Below, one piece after another: positions 17,739 through 25,857 of a stretch of 64,000 bases of DNA. The position numbers were made by a program, and so were the translations under genes. The notes below the pieces were generated by a model. The model worked only from the letters and a program-made list of their open reading frames with translations. It did no database searches and was not told where the DNA came from. Each line of letters begins with the position of its first letter. Positions within the stretch are counted from its first letter, which is position 1. The DNA is from CAJFUR01 sp904420575 (GTDB taxonomy: Bacteria; Actinomycetota; Coriobacteriia; Coriobacteriales; Eggerthellaceae), in the NCBI GenBank assembly GCA_965119745.1, contig OZ221973.1:2604001-2668000 (forward strand). Reading direction: 5' to 3'.

Positions 17739-18296
17739 CTACGGCCGCGCGGGGGCGCTTGCCTTCTTGTCCCCGCCCGCAGCGCCCGTCGCCGCGGGGA
17801 CGCCGAGCGGGCGGCCTTCCTCGATCGGCGGGAATCCCGTGACCTTGCGCGCCACGAAGAAGGCCAGCGGGTCGGACAGGACCACCGCCACGTAGACGTA
17901 GGCCCACAGCACCGCGAGGCCGTCCATGAAGCGCGCGACGAACGTGACCGGGCCCGCGTCGGTCATGAAGGTGGCGAACCCGGTGTTCACGGCGGTGAAG
18001 TAGAAGTTGAGGACCACCAGGAACAACGTGCCTATCAGCAGAGGCGTCACCAGGGCGCGGGCGAGCTTGGTCTCGGCGCCGAGCGCGGCGCACCAGGCGT
18101 CGCCCATCTTCCGGATCGGGAGCACGAGGCCCACCACGGTGCCCACGACGGTGCCTTGCAGCAGCGACCAGCCGAAGCTCTCCCACGTGATGGGATGGCC
18201 CCCGACCGAGGCCGCCGCCAGGCTCACGACCACGGCCAGGCAGAACGCCATGACCACGCTGTACAGTACGCCGAACAACCGTGCCTTGACTTTCAT
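17739..18296 (-). CDS. Small four-helix membrane protein
   Basis: A 185-residue protein with four predicted membrane helices at about residues 8-30, 40-62, 80-105 and 125-150, and a hydrophilic Ala/Gly/Lys-rich tail ending APARP. I do not recognise the family with confidence; it loosely resembles small DUF2798-like membrane proteins. It is the third gene of the minus-strand operon after the molybdopterin and ferredoxin subunits. It could be a membrane docking or transport partner. The duplicated 3' end at 16731 shows that a second copy once existed nearby. Confidence 0.7.
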   Translation of the reverse strand: MKVKARLFGVLYSVVMAFCLAVVVSLAAASVGGHPITWESFGWSLLQGTVVGTVVGLVLPIRKMGDAWCAALGAETKLARALVTPLLIGTLFLVVLNFYFTAVNTGFATFMTDAGPVTFVARFMDGLAVLWAYVYVAVVLSDPLAFFVARKVTGFPPIEEGRPLGVPAATGAAGGDKKASAPARP

Positions 18297-18373
18297 GAGC
18301 TACCTCTTTCTCCTTGTTTCTCCTTGTCGACGATCGTCGGGGAGGGCGCCCGGCGGGCACCCTCCCCCGGCCT

Positions 18374-19180
18374 CTATGCCTGCTCCGCCGCCACGTAGAC
18401 GGCGAGAGGCCCCGCGTTCACGTCCGCCGCGCCCGCATCGACGGGGAAGTGGCGGGGCAGGTAGCCTTCCGCCTCCACCCACACCGTGTAGGCCGCAGGC
18501 TCCATCTGGCGGAACCAGAAGTCGCCGAAGTCGTCCGTCTCGGTCACGGCCACGGCCTCGGTGCCCTCCGCGTTGGCGAGCGTGACCTTCGCGCCGATGA
18601 CCACCTCGTCCGCCTCCGGGTCGTACACCTCGCCGGCCACCCAGCGCTTGGGAAGGTTCAGGTAGTGCACGCACGACGTGGGGTCGAGCCTCTCGGAGGC
18701 CGCCAGCTCGTCGGCGAAGTCGGACTCGTCGCCGAAGCGCAGCGCCTCGGTCGGGCAGGAGTCCACGCAGCGCGGCACGTCCCATCCGTCGTCCAGCAAA
18801 TGCGCGCAGCCCGTGCACGTCTGCGGGATGTTCAGCTCCTCGTTCCAGAACACCCCCGGGAAGGCCTCGGCCAGGTCCCTGCGGCCCTGCGCCTTGGCGG
18901 GATCCAGGATCACCAGGCCGTCCTCCCGGCGGTAGGCGGCGTCCCCCGCAGCCTCCAGCAGCGCCTGGGACTGCCCTCCGATGTGCGGCGTGTACGTCAC
19001 GTTCACCTTCGGGACGGTGCCGTGCACCTCTTCCTCCACCTTGCACCAGAACTGGCCGGTCTCGGGCTGGGATTCGGCATAGGGCGGCCATGCCTGCCCG
19101 CAGTGCTCGTCCTTGCAGGCCACCTGGCAGTTGTGGCAGCCGTTGCAACGGGCCACGTCGATGAGAAAGACCTTTCCCAT
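18374..19180 (-). CDS. Transhydroxylase-like FeS subunit, one cluster lost
   Basis: A 268-residue beta subunit resembling pyrogallol transhydroxylase TthS. It has an N-terminal cysteine motif CNGCHNCQVAC and a later CTGC with RCVDSC, then a C-terminal transthyretin-like beta domain (about residues 180-268). The paralogue at 62766-63593 has two further motifs, CNHCDDAPC and SCPYGA, that make a third cluster. Here those ligands are all replaced (IGGQSQALLEAAG and AEAFPG) with the frame intact. It probably holds two [4Fe-4S] clusters. Its start at MGKVFLID lies five bases after the catalytic gene, which is typical of a tight complex. There is no signal peptide. Confidence 0.85.
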   Translation of the reverse strand: MGKVFLIDVARCNGCHNCQVACKDEHCGQAWPPYAESQPETGQFWCKVEEEVHGTVPKVNVTYTPHIGGQSQALLEAAGDAAYRREDGLVILDPAKAQGRRDLAEAFPGVFWNEELNIPQTCTGCAHLLDDGWDVPRCVDSCPTEALRFGDESDFADELAASERLDPTSCVHYLNLPKRWVAGEVYDPEADEVVIGAKVTLANAEGTEAVAVTETDDFGDFWFRQMEPAAYTVWVEAEGYLPRHFPVDAGAADVNAGPLAVYVAAEQA

Positions 19181-19185
19181 GGCGG

Positions 19186-21882
19186 TTACGCCTCCTTCAC
19201 GATGCGCGCCGTGGCGACCATGCCGCAGGCGGGATCGTAGTCGCGGTTGAATGCTTCGGGGTGCTGGCGCGCCAGCTCCAGCACGTCCACCTTCTCGATG
19301 TTGGCCAAGAACCCGTTCGTCACCTCGCCGGGCGCGTTCTTGGACGTGGTGGCGCCGGGGCAGATGAGGTTGTTCGCGCCGCCGCGGTCGAGGCCGCCCG
19401 TGCCCGTGACGATGCTGTCCACGCGCGCGCCATGGTCCTGGCTGATGACGTGCGGGCGGATGCGCTCGGTCACGCGCGCGCCGCCCAGGACGCTGCCGCG
19501 CTCGTTGTAGACGCGCACGATGTCCCCATCGGCGATGCCGCGGGCGCGCGCGTCGGCGGGATTGATCCACACCGGCTCGTACTGGTAGCCGTCGGGGCCG
19601 GTCACCTTGCACATGGCGATCTCGCGCAGCCACGGGATGTCGTCGTGCTCGGCATGCACGCGGAACCGCGGATGGTTCGACACCACCAGGAACGGATAGT
19701 CCTTGCCGCGCTCGTTGGTCAGGCGCTCGTGGTGCGCGTCGCTTTCCTCGATCCAATGGGGGACTGGCGGGCGCTCGCCGTCGTTGCCCCAGCAGTCGTT
19801 GATGGCCGTGGAGAAGAACTCGATCTTGCCGGTCGGCGTGTCCAGGGGATGGTGATCCGGGTCCTCGTAGAACGCGCGCATGCCCACCGGGTCGTCGCGC
19901 CAGTCGTCCTTGAAGCGGATGGGCAGGTAGCCCTTCTGCAAGAACGTGCCGTAGTCGGCGTGCTCCCCGCAGCCGCCTCGGAAGAAGCCGCACTTCTTGA
20001 GCGTGTCGAACGAAGGCTCGCCGAACTCGTGGTTCGAGTTGTCCACCTTGATCTCGGTGACGAAGTCGTCGCCGTTGCCCGCGCTGTCGGCGTTGTTGGC
20101 GGCCACCATGTCCGGATAGCACCAGTGCTCCATCAGCTGGTCGCGCAGGCCCAGCTTCTCGGCTATGGCGAGCACCGCCTCGGCGTCCGAGCGGGCCTCC
20201 CCCACGGGATCGACGGCCTGCGCCTCGTTGACGATCAGGTCGTTCTCGCCGCATTGGCTGGACGTGGCGATGTCGTCCTCTTCGAGCTTCGTGCTGATGG
20301 GCAGGATGACGTCGGCGAACAGCGTGTCGTTCTCCATCCAGGGGTGCTGCACCAGGTAGAACTCGATGGACTCGTGGCGCAGCGCGTCCTGCATGCGGTT
20401 GCCGCCGTTCCAGCAGGTGGACCAGCAGGGCGTGTCGGTCCAGATCATGTGGATGCGGCTGGCGCCCTCCATGGGATACTCGTAGCGCTGGTACTGGTCG
20501 GCGCGTGGCAGGCCGGCCACCACGTGCCCGTACCAGGAGAGCTTTTCGCCCTCCGGCAGCATGATGGCGTCGGGGACGAGCGTCTGGGGCACGAAATGAC
20601 GCAGGTCGGTGCCGGCCACATGGCCCGTGTACGCGGCGAACATGAAGGTGCCCCATTCGCCGTGCGGCAGGGGGTTCAGCGACTGCATGCCGTAGAGGCC
20701 CCACTCCATCATCTTGAACATGTTGCGCCCGGGCGCGCCCACGCCCTGCATGGCCAGAAGGGCGATCTCCAGGCGGGCGGGCTCGTGGGCGAACACCGAG
20801 CGGATGTAGCCGCCGCCGTTGCAGTGGGCGGTCGTCACGTTGTGCTTCGCCCAATACCGCGCGAGCGCCTTGATCTGCCGCGCGGGCACGCCGCATTTGC
20901 CCTCGGCCCACTTGGGCGTTTTGGGCTCGCCGTCCTCCCCGCCCATGACGTAGAACTTGAAGTGCTCGAAATAGACCGCATGCGTGTCCAGGTACTCCTG
21001 GTCGTAGGTGCCTTCCTTGATCCACGTGTAGGCTATGCCCAGCCACAGCGCCGCGTCGGTGTTGGGAAGCACCGGGATCCACTTGTCGGCGTGCACCGCG
21101 GCCCCGTAGTTCACGTCGGGGCAGATGTAGATCTGCCTGATGCCGATCTCGCTCCAGAAGTAGCTGATCTTCGAGGCCATCTGGCCACCCCAGCCCCAGG
21201 GCGTGGTTTCAGGGTCGCACCCCACGAACAGCACGGCGTCGCTGTTCTCGCTGGTGTCCATCAGCAGATTCGACTGGAACGCCTGCTGGCCCACCGGGTC
21301 CATGCCCCACATGTGCTTGGCGCCCCAGTACCAGCCTTCCCAGCTGTCGGGCTGGCGGGCCTGCAGGGTGAAGCCGCCCAGCAGGTTCAGAAGATGCGTG
21401 TTGCAGCCGTGGCTGGCATGCATGACCTTCGTCTCCCCATGGCCGTCGCCCTGCAGGAACACCGACGTGGGCCCGTATTCGTCGACGCACCGCCTGATCT
21501 CGTCGGCGCAGATCTGCGCGGCCTCGTCCCAGCCGATGCGCTCGTATCCGCTGATCCCGCGCGTTTCGGGATGGCGCTCCCCGTGGGGGTCCCAGTCGAC
21601 GCGCTTGAGCGGGTACGGCACGCGGTTCTTGGAGTACACGCGCTTCTTGTAGCCGATCGCCAAGGGCGGCAACGTGGTCTTGAGGCCGCTCGCGAGCGTG
21701 TGGCCGCGCACGGTGAGCTTCCAGGGATTGATCTCGTCCTCGGTGTACTCGTCGTCCAGGCGCAACGGCCTGATGCGCGCGATGCGCCCGTCCTTCACGT
21801 CCACCGAGGCCGCGTTGCTTCCGGAGCCGAACCCGCACCAGCCGGTCGTCTTGTAGACGGTCTTGTCCGCTGTCGTGCCCAT
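19186..21882 (-). CDS. Transhydroxylase/catechol-dehydroxylase-like molybdopterin enzyme
   Basis: An 898-residue molybdopterin oxidoreductase without a Tat signal and without the N-terminal cysteine cluster of most DMSO-reductase relatives. Those absences, the partner with a transthyretin-like domain, and segments such as HGETKVMHASHG and DSWEGWYWGAKHMWG point to the pyrogallol transhydroxylase TthL and gut catechol-dehydroxylase group. The serine of the DSWEGW segment may be the molybdenum ligand, by analogy with TthL. It would act on a phenolic substrate in the cytoplasm. A membrane LuxR gene is divergent, the usual layout for inducible dehydroxylases of this family. The substrate cannot be fixed from sequence. 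Confidence 0.8.
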   Translation of the reverse strand: MGTTADKTVYKTTGWCGFGSGSNAASVDVKDGRIARIRPLRLDDEYTEDEINPWKLTVRGHTLASGLKTTLPPLAIGYKKRVYSKNRVPYPLKRVDWDPHGERHPETRGISGYERIGWDEAAQICADEIRRCVDEYGPTSVFLQGDGHGETKVMHASHGCNTHLLNLLGGFTLQARQPDSWEGWYWGAKHMWGMDPVGQQAFQSNLLMDTSENSDAVLFVGCDPETTPWGWGGQMASKISYFWSEIGIRQIYICPDVNYGAAVHADKWIPVLPNTDAALWLGIAYTWIKEGTYDQEYLDTHAVYFEHFKFYVMGGEDGEPKTPKWAEGKCGVPARQIKALARYWAKHNVTTAHCNGGGYIRSVFAHEPARLEIALLAMQGVGAPGRNMFKMMEWGLYGMQSLNPLPHGEWGTFMFAAYTGHVAGTDLRHFVPQTLVPDAIMLPEGEKLSWYGHVVAGLPRADQYQRYEYPMEGASRIHMIWTDTPCWSTCWNGGNRMQDALRHESIEFYLVQHPWMENDTLFADVILPISTKLEEDDIATSSQCGENDLIVNEAQAVDPVGEARSDAEAVLAIAEKLGLRDQLMEHWCYPDMVAANNADSAGNGDDFVTEIKVDNSNHEFGEPSFDTLKKCGFFRGGCGEHADYGTFLQKGYLPIRFKDDWRDDPVGMRAFYEDPDHHPLDTPTGKIEFFSTAINDCWGNDGERPPVPHWIEESDAHHERLTNERGKDYPFLVVSNHPRFRVHAEHDDIPWLREIAMCKVTGPDGYQYEPVWINPADARARGIADGDIVRVYNERGSVLGGARVTERIRPHVISQDHGARVDSIVTGTGGLDRGGANNLICPGATTSKNAPGEVTNGFLANIEKVDVLELARQHPEAFNRDYDPACGMVATARIVKEA

Positions 21883-22235
21883 GCTTCACCCTTTCTTCCT
21901 CGTCCTGGCGGCCACGCACGGATGCGGGCCGCTTCTTGAGTGCGAGCATAGGCCGCGCGGAGGGCGCCCGTCTGCGCCTCCCGCGGCAGTAACCGGGTGA
22001 AAACGCCTACTACCTCCGGTTGTATCTTTGCATCGTGCCTGGTGGTGGCAGAGCGCGCGAGGCAATGGCCCGGCACGGGGCGCGCGGGCGCGCTATAATC
22101 GTCCCAACGGCGCGCCGCCCCCTCCCCCGGCGCCGCACCGCGCCGGGCGAGGAAGCCCGGGCGGCGGGCGCAAGGACGCGGGAGCGCGGGGGCGGCATGC
22201 GGAAGGACCGGCGGCATGGAAGGACGGCAGGCGGC
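21883..22235. promoter_or_regulatory. Divergent promoter region, transhydroxylase/LuxR
   Basis: About 350 bases between the two divergent genes. An interrupted inverted repeat AACCGG (21991) and CCGGTT (22016) flanks GTGAAAACGCCTACTACCT and may be the regulator site. The 12-mer TGAAAACGCCTA also occurs upstream of the Tat flavoprotein gene near 16700. A TATAAT at 22094-22099 is a candidate -10 box for the LuxR gene. Confidence 0.45.
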
Positions 22236-23720
22236 ATGGCGGCCGAACAAGGACAGACCACGCTCGGAGAGCAGGAGCATCCTGCCTGGCAGCTTCCCGT
22301 CTGCTCGTTCGGCTCGTGCTTTCTGTGGGCATGGCTCGTCCTGTGCGCCGTGCAGGGGGACGGCGCGGGCTTCTTCCCGGCCGGCGGGGCGCAGGAGCCC
22401 GCCGTGCCGGCCTCGGCGCTGGCGCTGGCGCTCGGCGCCGCCCTGGGAGGCGCGGCCGTCGCGCTCTTGGGCAAGGGCCGCGCCCCGCGGCGCATCCGGA
22501 AGCGCGACGCCGCCGCCTTGGCGGCGGCGTGTTTGGCCGGGGGCGTTCTGGTGACGGCCGGCAAGGCGCTCCTTTCGGGCCCCTGCCTCGTGGCCGGGTC
22601 GTTTTCGTCGGGCGCGGCCGGGGCGTTCGTCGCGGCCTGCTGGACCGAGGCGTACGCCCGCTTCGACCTGAGGGACGCCACCACGCTGGTGGGCAGCTCG
22701 CTTGCGGGGGCGTTCGTCCTGGTTGCGGCGGTGCAGGGCCTGGGGGACGCGGCCGTGGAGGCGTCGCTTGGCCTGTTCGGGCCCGTCTCGGTGGCGGCCT
22801 GCGTCGCCTCGGGCGCGGCGGCGGGCCAGCGTGGCGGCCGCGCGCCGGGCGAAGAGCCGGCGTGGTTCGGCGAAGGCCACCGCATCGAGGGCTTCCCCCT
22901 GCTGGTCTGCGGCATGGGGTTCGTGGGCGCGGGGATCGTCTGGACGCTCTCGTTCGCGACCGCGCAGACGGGCGTTGCGGACGGGACCTGGCTGGCCGCC
23001 ACGAGCGCGCTCGGATGCGCGGCCGCCGTCGCCCTCACCTTCGCCCCCTTCTACCGCAACGCCTCCACGGGATCGTTCTACGTGCGCGTCTTTCTGCCCC
23101 TTGCCGGAATAGCGCTGTTCGCCGTCGCCCTTGGCGCCGAGGCGGGCCTGCCTTCCCTGTCGCAGGCGGGGACCGCGCTGCTGGTGTTCGCCTGCTCCCT
23201 TCTGGCGACCCTGTTCGCCCTGCTGCTCATGCGCGTGTCGTTCCTCTACGACCTGCCCAGGACCGTCGCGTTCGCCTTGACCTGCACGGCGACGGCCGCG
23301 GGGGCGGCGGCGGGGATGGTCGCGGACTGGGCGTTCGTGGCGGCCCTCGACGGGATCTCCGTGGCGCTTGCCGCCTGCGGCTGCCTGCTGGTGCTGGTGG
23401 CGACCACCGTCGTGCTTTCGGCCAACCCGAGCGCCTTCGTCCCCGCCCGCCACGCCGACGACGGCGAGGCCAGAGAAGAGGGGCGCTTCGCGCGGGCCTG
23501 CGACGAGGCGATGGCCGAAGGGGGCCTGTCGGCGCGCGAGCGCGAGATATTCCTGCTGCTGGCCAAGGGCCGCAACGCCGAATACGTCGCCAACACGTTC
23601 GTCATCTCCCGCTACACCGCCAAGACGCACATCAACAACATCTACCGGAAGCTCGGCATCCACACCCGCGAAGAGCTGCTGGACCTGGTAGAGCGCAAGA
23701 AGCCGCCCAGAAACGCCTGA
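22236..23720 (+). CDS. Membrane-bound LuxR-family regulator
   Basis: A 494-residue protein. About the first 400 residues are hydrophobic, with roughly a dozen helices arranged like a transporter. The C-terminal 65 residues are a LuxR DNA-binding domain (LSAREREIFLLLAKGRNAEY, then TAKTHINNIYRKLGIHTREE). Regulators of this build are abundant in Eggerthellaceae and sit beside the enzymes they induce. Divergent from the transhydroxylase-like operon, it is the likely inducer-sensing regulator. The start was put at MAAEQGQ with AAGGA upstream; an in-frame ATG at 22197 is the alternative. Confidence 0.85.
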   Translation: MAAEQGQTTLGEQEHPAWQLPVCSFGSCFLWAWLVLCAVQGDGAGFFPAGGAQEPAVPASALALALGAALGGAAVALLGKGRAPRRIRKRDAAALAAACLAGGVLVTAGKALLSGPCLVAGSFSSGAAGAFVAACWTEAYARFDLRDATTLVGSSLAGAFVLVAAVQGLGDAAVEASLGLFGPVSVAACVASGAAAGQRGGRAPGEEPAWFGEGHRIEGFPLLVCGMGFVGAGIVWTLSFATAQTGVADGTWLAATSALGCAAAVALTFAPFYRNASTGSFYVRVFLPLAGIALFAVALGAEAGLPSLSQAGTALLVFACSLLATLFALLLMRVSFLYDLPRTVAFALTCTATAAGAAAGMVADWAFVAALDGISVALAACGCLLVLVATTVVLSANPSAFVPARHADDGEAREEGRFARACDEAMAEGGLSAREREIFLLLAKGRNAEYVANTFVISRYTAKTHINNIYRKLGIHTREELLDLVERKKPPRNA

Positions 23721-23726
23721 ACGGGG

Positions 23727-23758
23727 GACGCCCTGCGGCCGAAGGCTCGCAGGGCGTC
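23727..23758. terminator. Hairpin between convergent genes
   Basis: An 11-bp perfect stem (GACGCCCTGCG with CGCAGGGCGTC) lies six bases after the LuxR stop codon and upstream of the convergent DUF1269-like gene end. It could stop transcription from either side, though no strong T-tail follows. Confidence 0.5.
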
Positions 23759-23805
23759 GTGGGGTCGCGCGTCTCTTTGAGGGGCTGGGGGAAGCCGGGG
23801 AAAGA

Positions 23806-24294
23806 CTACTCCTTGAACAGGGCGTGCTTGAGCTCTTCCTCGTCCTTGAAGGACAGCGAGGTCTGCAGCACGTCGCCGCCGAACGGCTTCAGGGCCTTGA
23901 CGAACTTGTCGGTGGTCATCTCGTCCACCACCATGAACACGGCGGCGCTGTCGTTTGCGGACAGCAGGTTGCGCACGCGGTCCTGGAAGTCCTTGTCGAC
24001 GCCGCGCTTGACGATGACGCCCGTGAGCGCGCCGATGCCGGCGCCCAGGGCCGCGCCGATGAACGGCACGAAGAAGAGCAGGCCGAACAGGGCGCCCCAG
24101 AACAGGCCCCACACCGTCGAGGTGCCGACCTTCGAGCTGGGCGTGATGACGTCGTACTTGCCGTCTGCGCGCTTCGCCACCACGGCGATCGACTGCAGGC
24201 TCACAATGAGGTTCTTGTCCAGGTCCAAGATTTTCTGGTAAGCGGACGTCGCTTCCGCTTCGCTCGGGTATCCGAGCACTACGAGCGTACTCAT
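23806..24294 (-). CDS. DUF1269-like membrane protein
   Basis: A 162-residue protein. The N-terminal soluble part (STLVVLGYPSEAEATSAYQK) and a central glycine-rich membrane stretch (about residues 65-95, FIGAALGAGIGALTGVIV) match the DUF1269 type, followed by a soluble C-terminus. The function of this family is unknown; members are often stress-linked inner-membrane proteins. It stands alone between the LuxR gene and an uncharacterised gene. Confidence 0.75.
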   Translation of the reverse strand: MSTLVVLGYPSEAEATSAYQKILDLDKNLIVSLQSIAVVAKRADGKYDVITPSSKVGTSTVWGLFWGALFGLLFFVPFIGAALGAGIGALTGVIVKRGVDKDFQDRVRNLLSANDSAAVFMVVDEMTTDKFVKALKPFGGDVLQTSLSFKDEEELKHALFKE

Positions 24295-24595
24295 ACGGGA
24301 CTCCTTTCGATGCTTTCTCTGAGCCCCCTACTCTACCGGTTCGGGCGCCGTGCGGACCAGCGGGCACCGCGTCTGCCTCCCTTTCGGCACCGTCGCGTTA
24401 GCAAGCTGCCGTGTCGCGCGCGTTTCCAGCGTGGATCGAGCAGAATCCTAGCACCGGCCAAGCGTGGTTCCAGCACCGGCCAAGCGCGGGCGCAGCATGG
24501 AATTGCCATGTCGCAACCGCTCTCGCAACTGCGACTGCGGCTTTCCTCGCTTCGCGCGGAGGATGGCGCGCACAACGGGCAACCTCGGGAGAACG
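24295..24595. other. Gene-less stretch with a short tandem repeat
   Basis: About 300 bases with no supported gene. A 15-base word AGCACCGGCCAAGCG occurs at 24450 and again at 24472, a 22-base period with two copies. Nothing else of note is seen. Confidence 0.5.
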
Positions 24596-25657
24596 CTAGG
24601 CGGGCTGCTCTTGCGGGCGCGAATCCAGCGCGCACAGCAGGCGTCCACGCGCCTCGATGCGGAGGCTGACGGCATCAAGGAACGATTCCACCTGGTCCAG
24701 GCTGCTGGGAAGCGGCTCGCTGCAGGAATGCCCCCGCCAGAACGGCCGCACCCGACAGCGGCCGTCTTCTTGCCGTTCCGCCTGCGCGCGTTCGCGCAGG
24801 TCGGCGTAGGCATGCAGCGCATCGTCGCGCGCGCCGCTTCCCGCGGCCTTCAGGAACGCGCGCACGGCGGCATCGTCGACGCAGTAGAATTCGAGGTTCG
24901 CCAGCTCGACGTAGCGGTCGAAGGAAACGGGGCAGAACTCCGTCCAATGCCACCACGCGTTCCCGCTCTCCCGTTCGGTGCTTTGCAGCCTCATGAGGAA
25001 CAGATCCTCGTAGTCTCTCGGGGAGCCGACCCCCGCCAGACAATCCTGCAGGGTGCGGTTCTTCGCCTTGTTGAGCGCGTTCCCCTCGCGCCATGGGATG
25101 ATGGCGAAGTTGCCGACGGTGTGCGTCAGCGCGGCGAAACGCTCCAGCTTCTCCCAGAGGATGACGCGCGGGCCCTCCACCTGCGGCCAGCGCATGCCGC
25201 CCTCCTCGAACGCACGCAACAGGCTCCGCGCGGACGTGCTGGGGAAACGCTCCGGCCAGAGCAGCCGCATGGCGACGTTCAACGTGGTGGCGCACGAGCT
25301 CATGACGTCGGCTCCGAACCGAGCCGTGCGGCCGTCGACCACTGCCGTCAAGTAGCCCTCGGAAGGGCTTCCGTCGGCCGGCCATGCCTCCAGCCCATCG
25401 TTCGCCCTGATGGCGTTGGCGAAGCACGCGAGCGACCGCGGCAAGCTCTCGTACTCTCCCAAATACAGCTTTCCCTCCTGCGCCAACTGCTTGTGCACGA
25501 GGAACTTCGCCAGGGGGTCGCGGTAGTCCGAGCGGACCTTGCCAGCAGCGGCGAAGACGGCGTCTACGCGCGCCGCACCCAGCTCGTCGTCGTAGACGTC
25601 CTTGAAGTCCCAATCCCACGATGGAATGCCCGTCGCGCTGTCGCTCATGCCGTCCAT
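24596..25657 (-). CDS. Conserved hypothetical protein, DUF6994-like
   Basis: A 353-residue soluble protein without signal or membrane segments. Tryptophan-rich segments (IPSWDWDFKDVYDDEL near the start, NAWWHWTEFCPVSFDRYVEL in the middle) recall the DUF6994 family of uncharacterised proteins. The start MDGMSDSA has a CAAGGAGGC site six bases upstream. It is a single gene between the DUF1269-like gene and the aldehyde dehydrogenase. No role can be assigned. Confidence 0.65.
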   Translation of the reverse strand: MDGMSDSATGIPSWDWDFKDVYDDELGAARVDAVFAAAGKVRSDYRDPLAKFLVHKQLAQEGKLYLGEYESLPRSLACFANAIRANDGLEAWPADGSPSEGYLTAVVDGRTARFGADVMSSCATTLNVAMRLLWPERFPSTSARSLLRAFEEGGMRWPQVEGPRVILWEKLERFAALTHTVGNFAIIPWREGNALNKAKNRTLQDCLAGVGSPRDYEDLFLMRLQSTERESGNAWWHWTEFCPVSFDRYVELANLEFYCVDDAAVRAFLKAAGSGARDDALHAYADLRERAQAERQEDGRCRVRPFWRGHSCSEPLPSSLDQVESFLDAVSLRIEARGRLLCALDSRPQEQPA

Positions 25658-25796
25658 GCCCGCCTCCTTGCTCGTTGTCAGCGACCATGGTACCACGTCC
25701 TTGCATTTTCCCGTCGCAGGTGGCGGGAATGCCCACGGCCTGCGACCCGCACGGAGGTACCGCCAATGTCGAGCGAGAAGCATGCCCCCCCCCCGC

Positions 25797-25826
25797 AAAA
25801 AACGCCCGGAGCCGATGCCCCGGGCG
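25797..25826 (-). terminator. Intrinsic terminator of the aldehyde dehydrogenase gene
   Basis: A 10-bp GC-rich stem (CGCCCGGGGC with GCTCCGGGCG on the minus strand, loop ATCG) is followed by TTTTTT. A run of ten C residues lies just beyond at 25785-25794. Confidence 0.75.
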
Positions 25827-25857
25827 CCCGTGCGGACAGGCCTCGCGAAACGCTTCC

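Noticed and set aside
19261..21939. An 892-residue plus-strand open frame
   Set aside because: Antisense to the transhydroxylase-like gene, which has clear motifs on the other strand.
24450..24486. Tandem 15-base repeat as a regulatory array or CRISPR
   Set aside because: Only two copies with a 22-base period, and no nearby feature it would serve.
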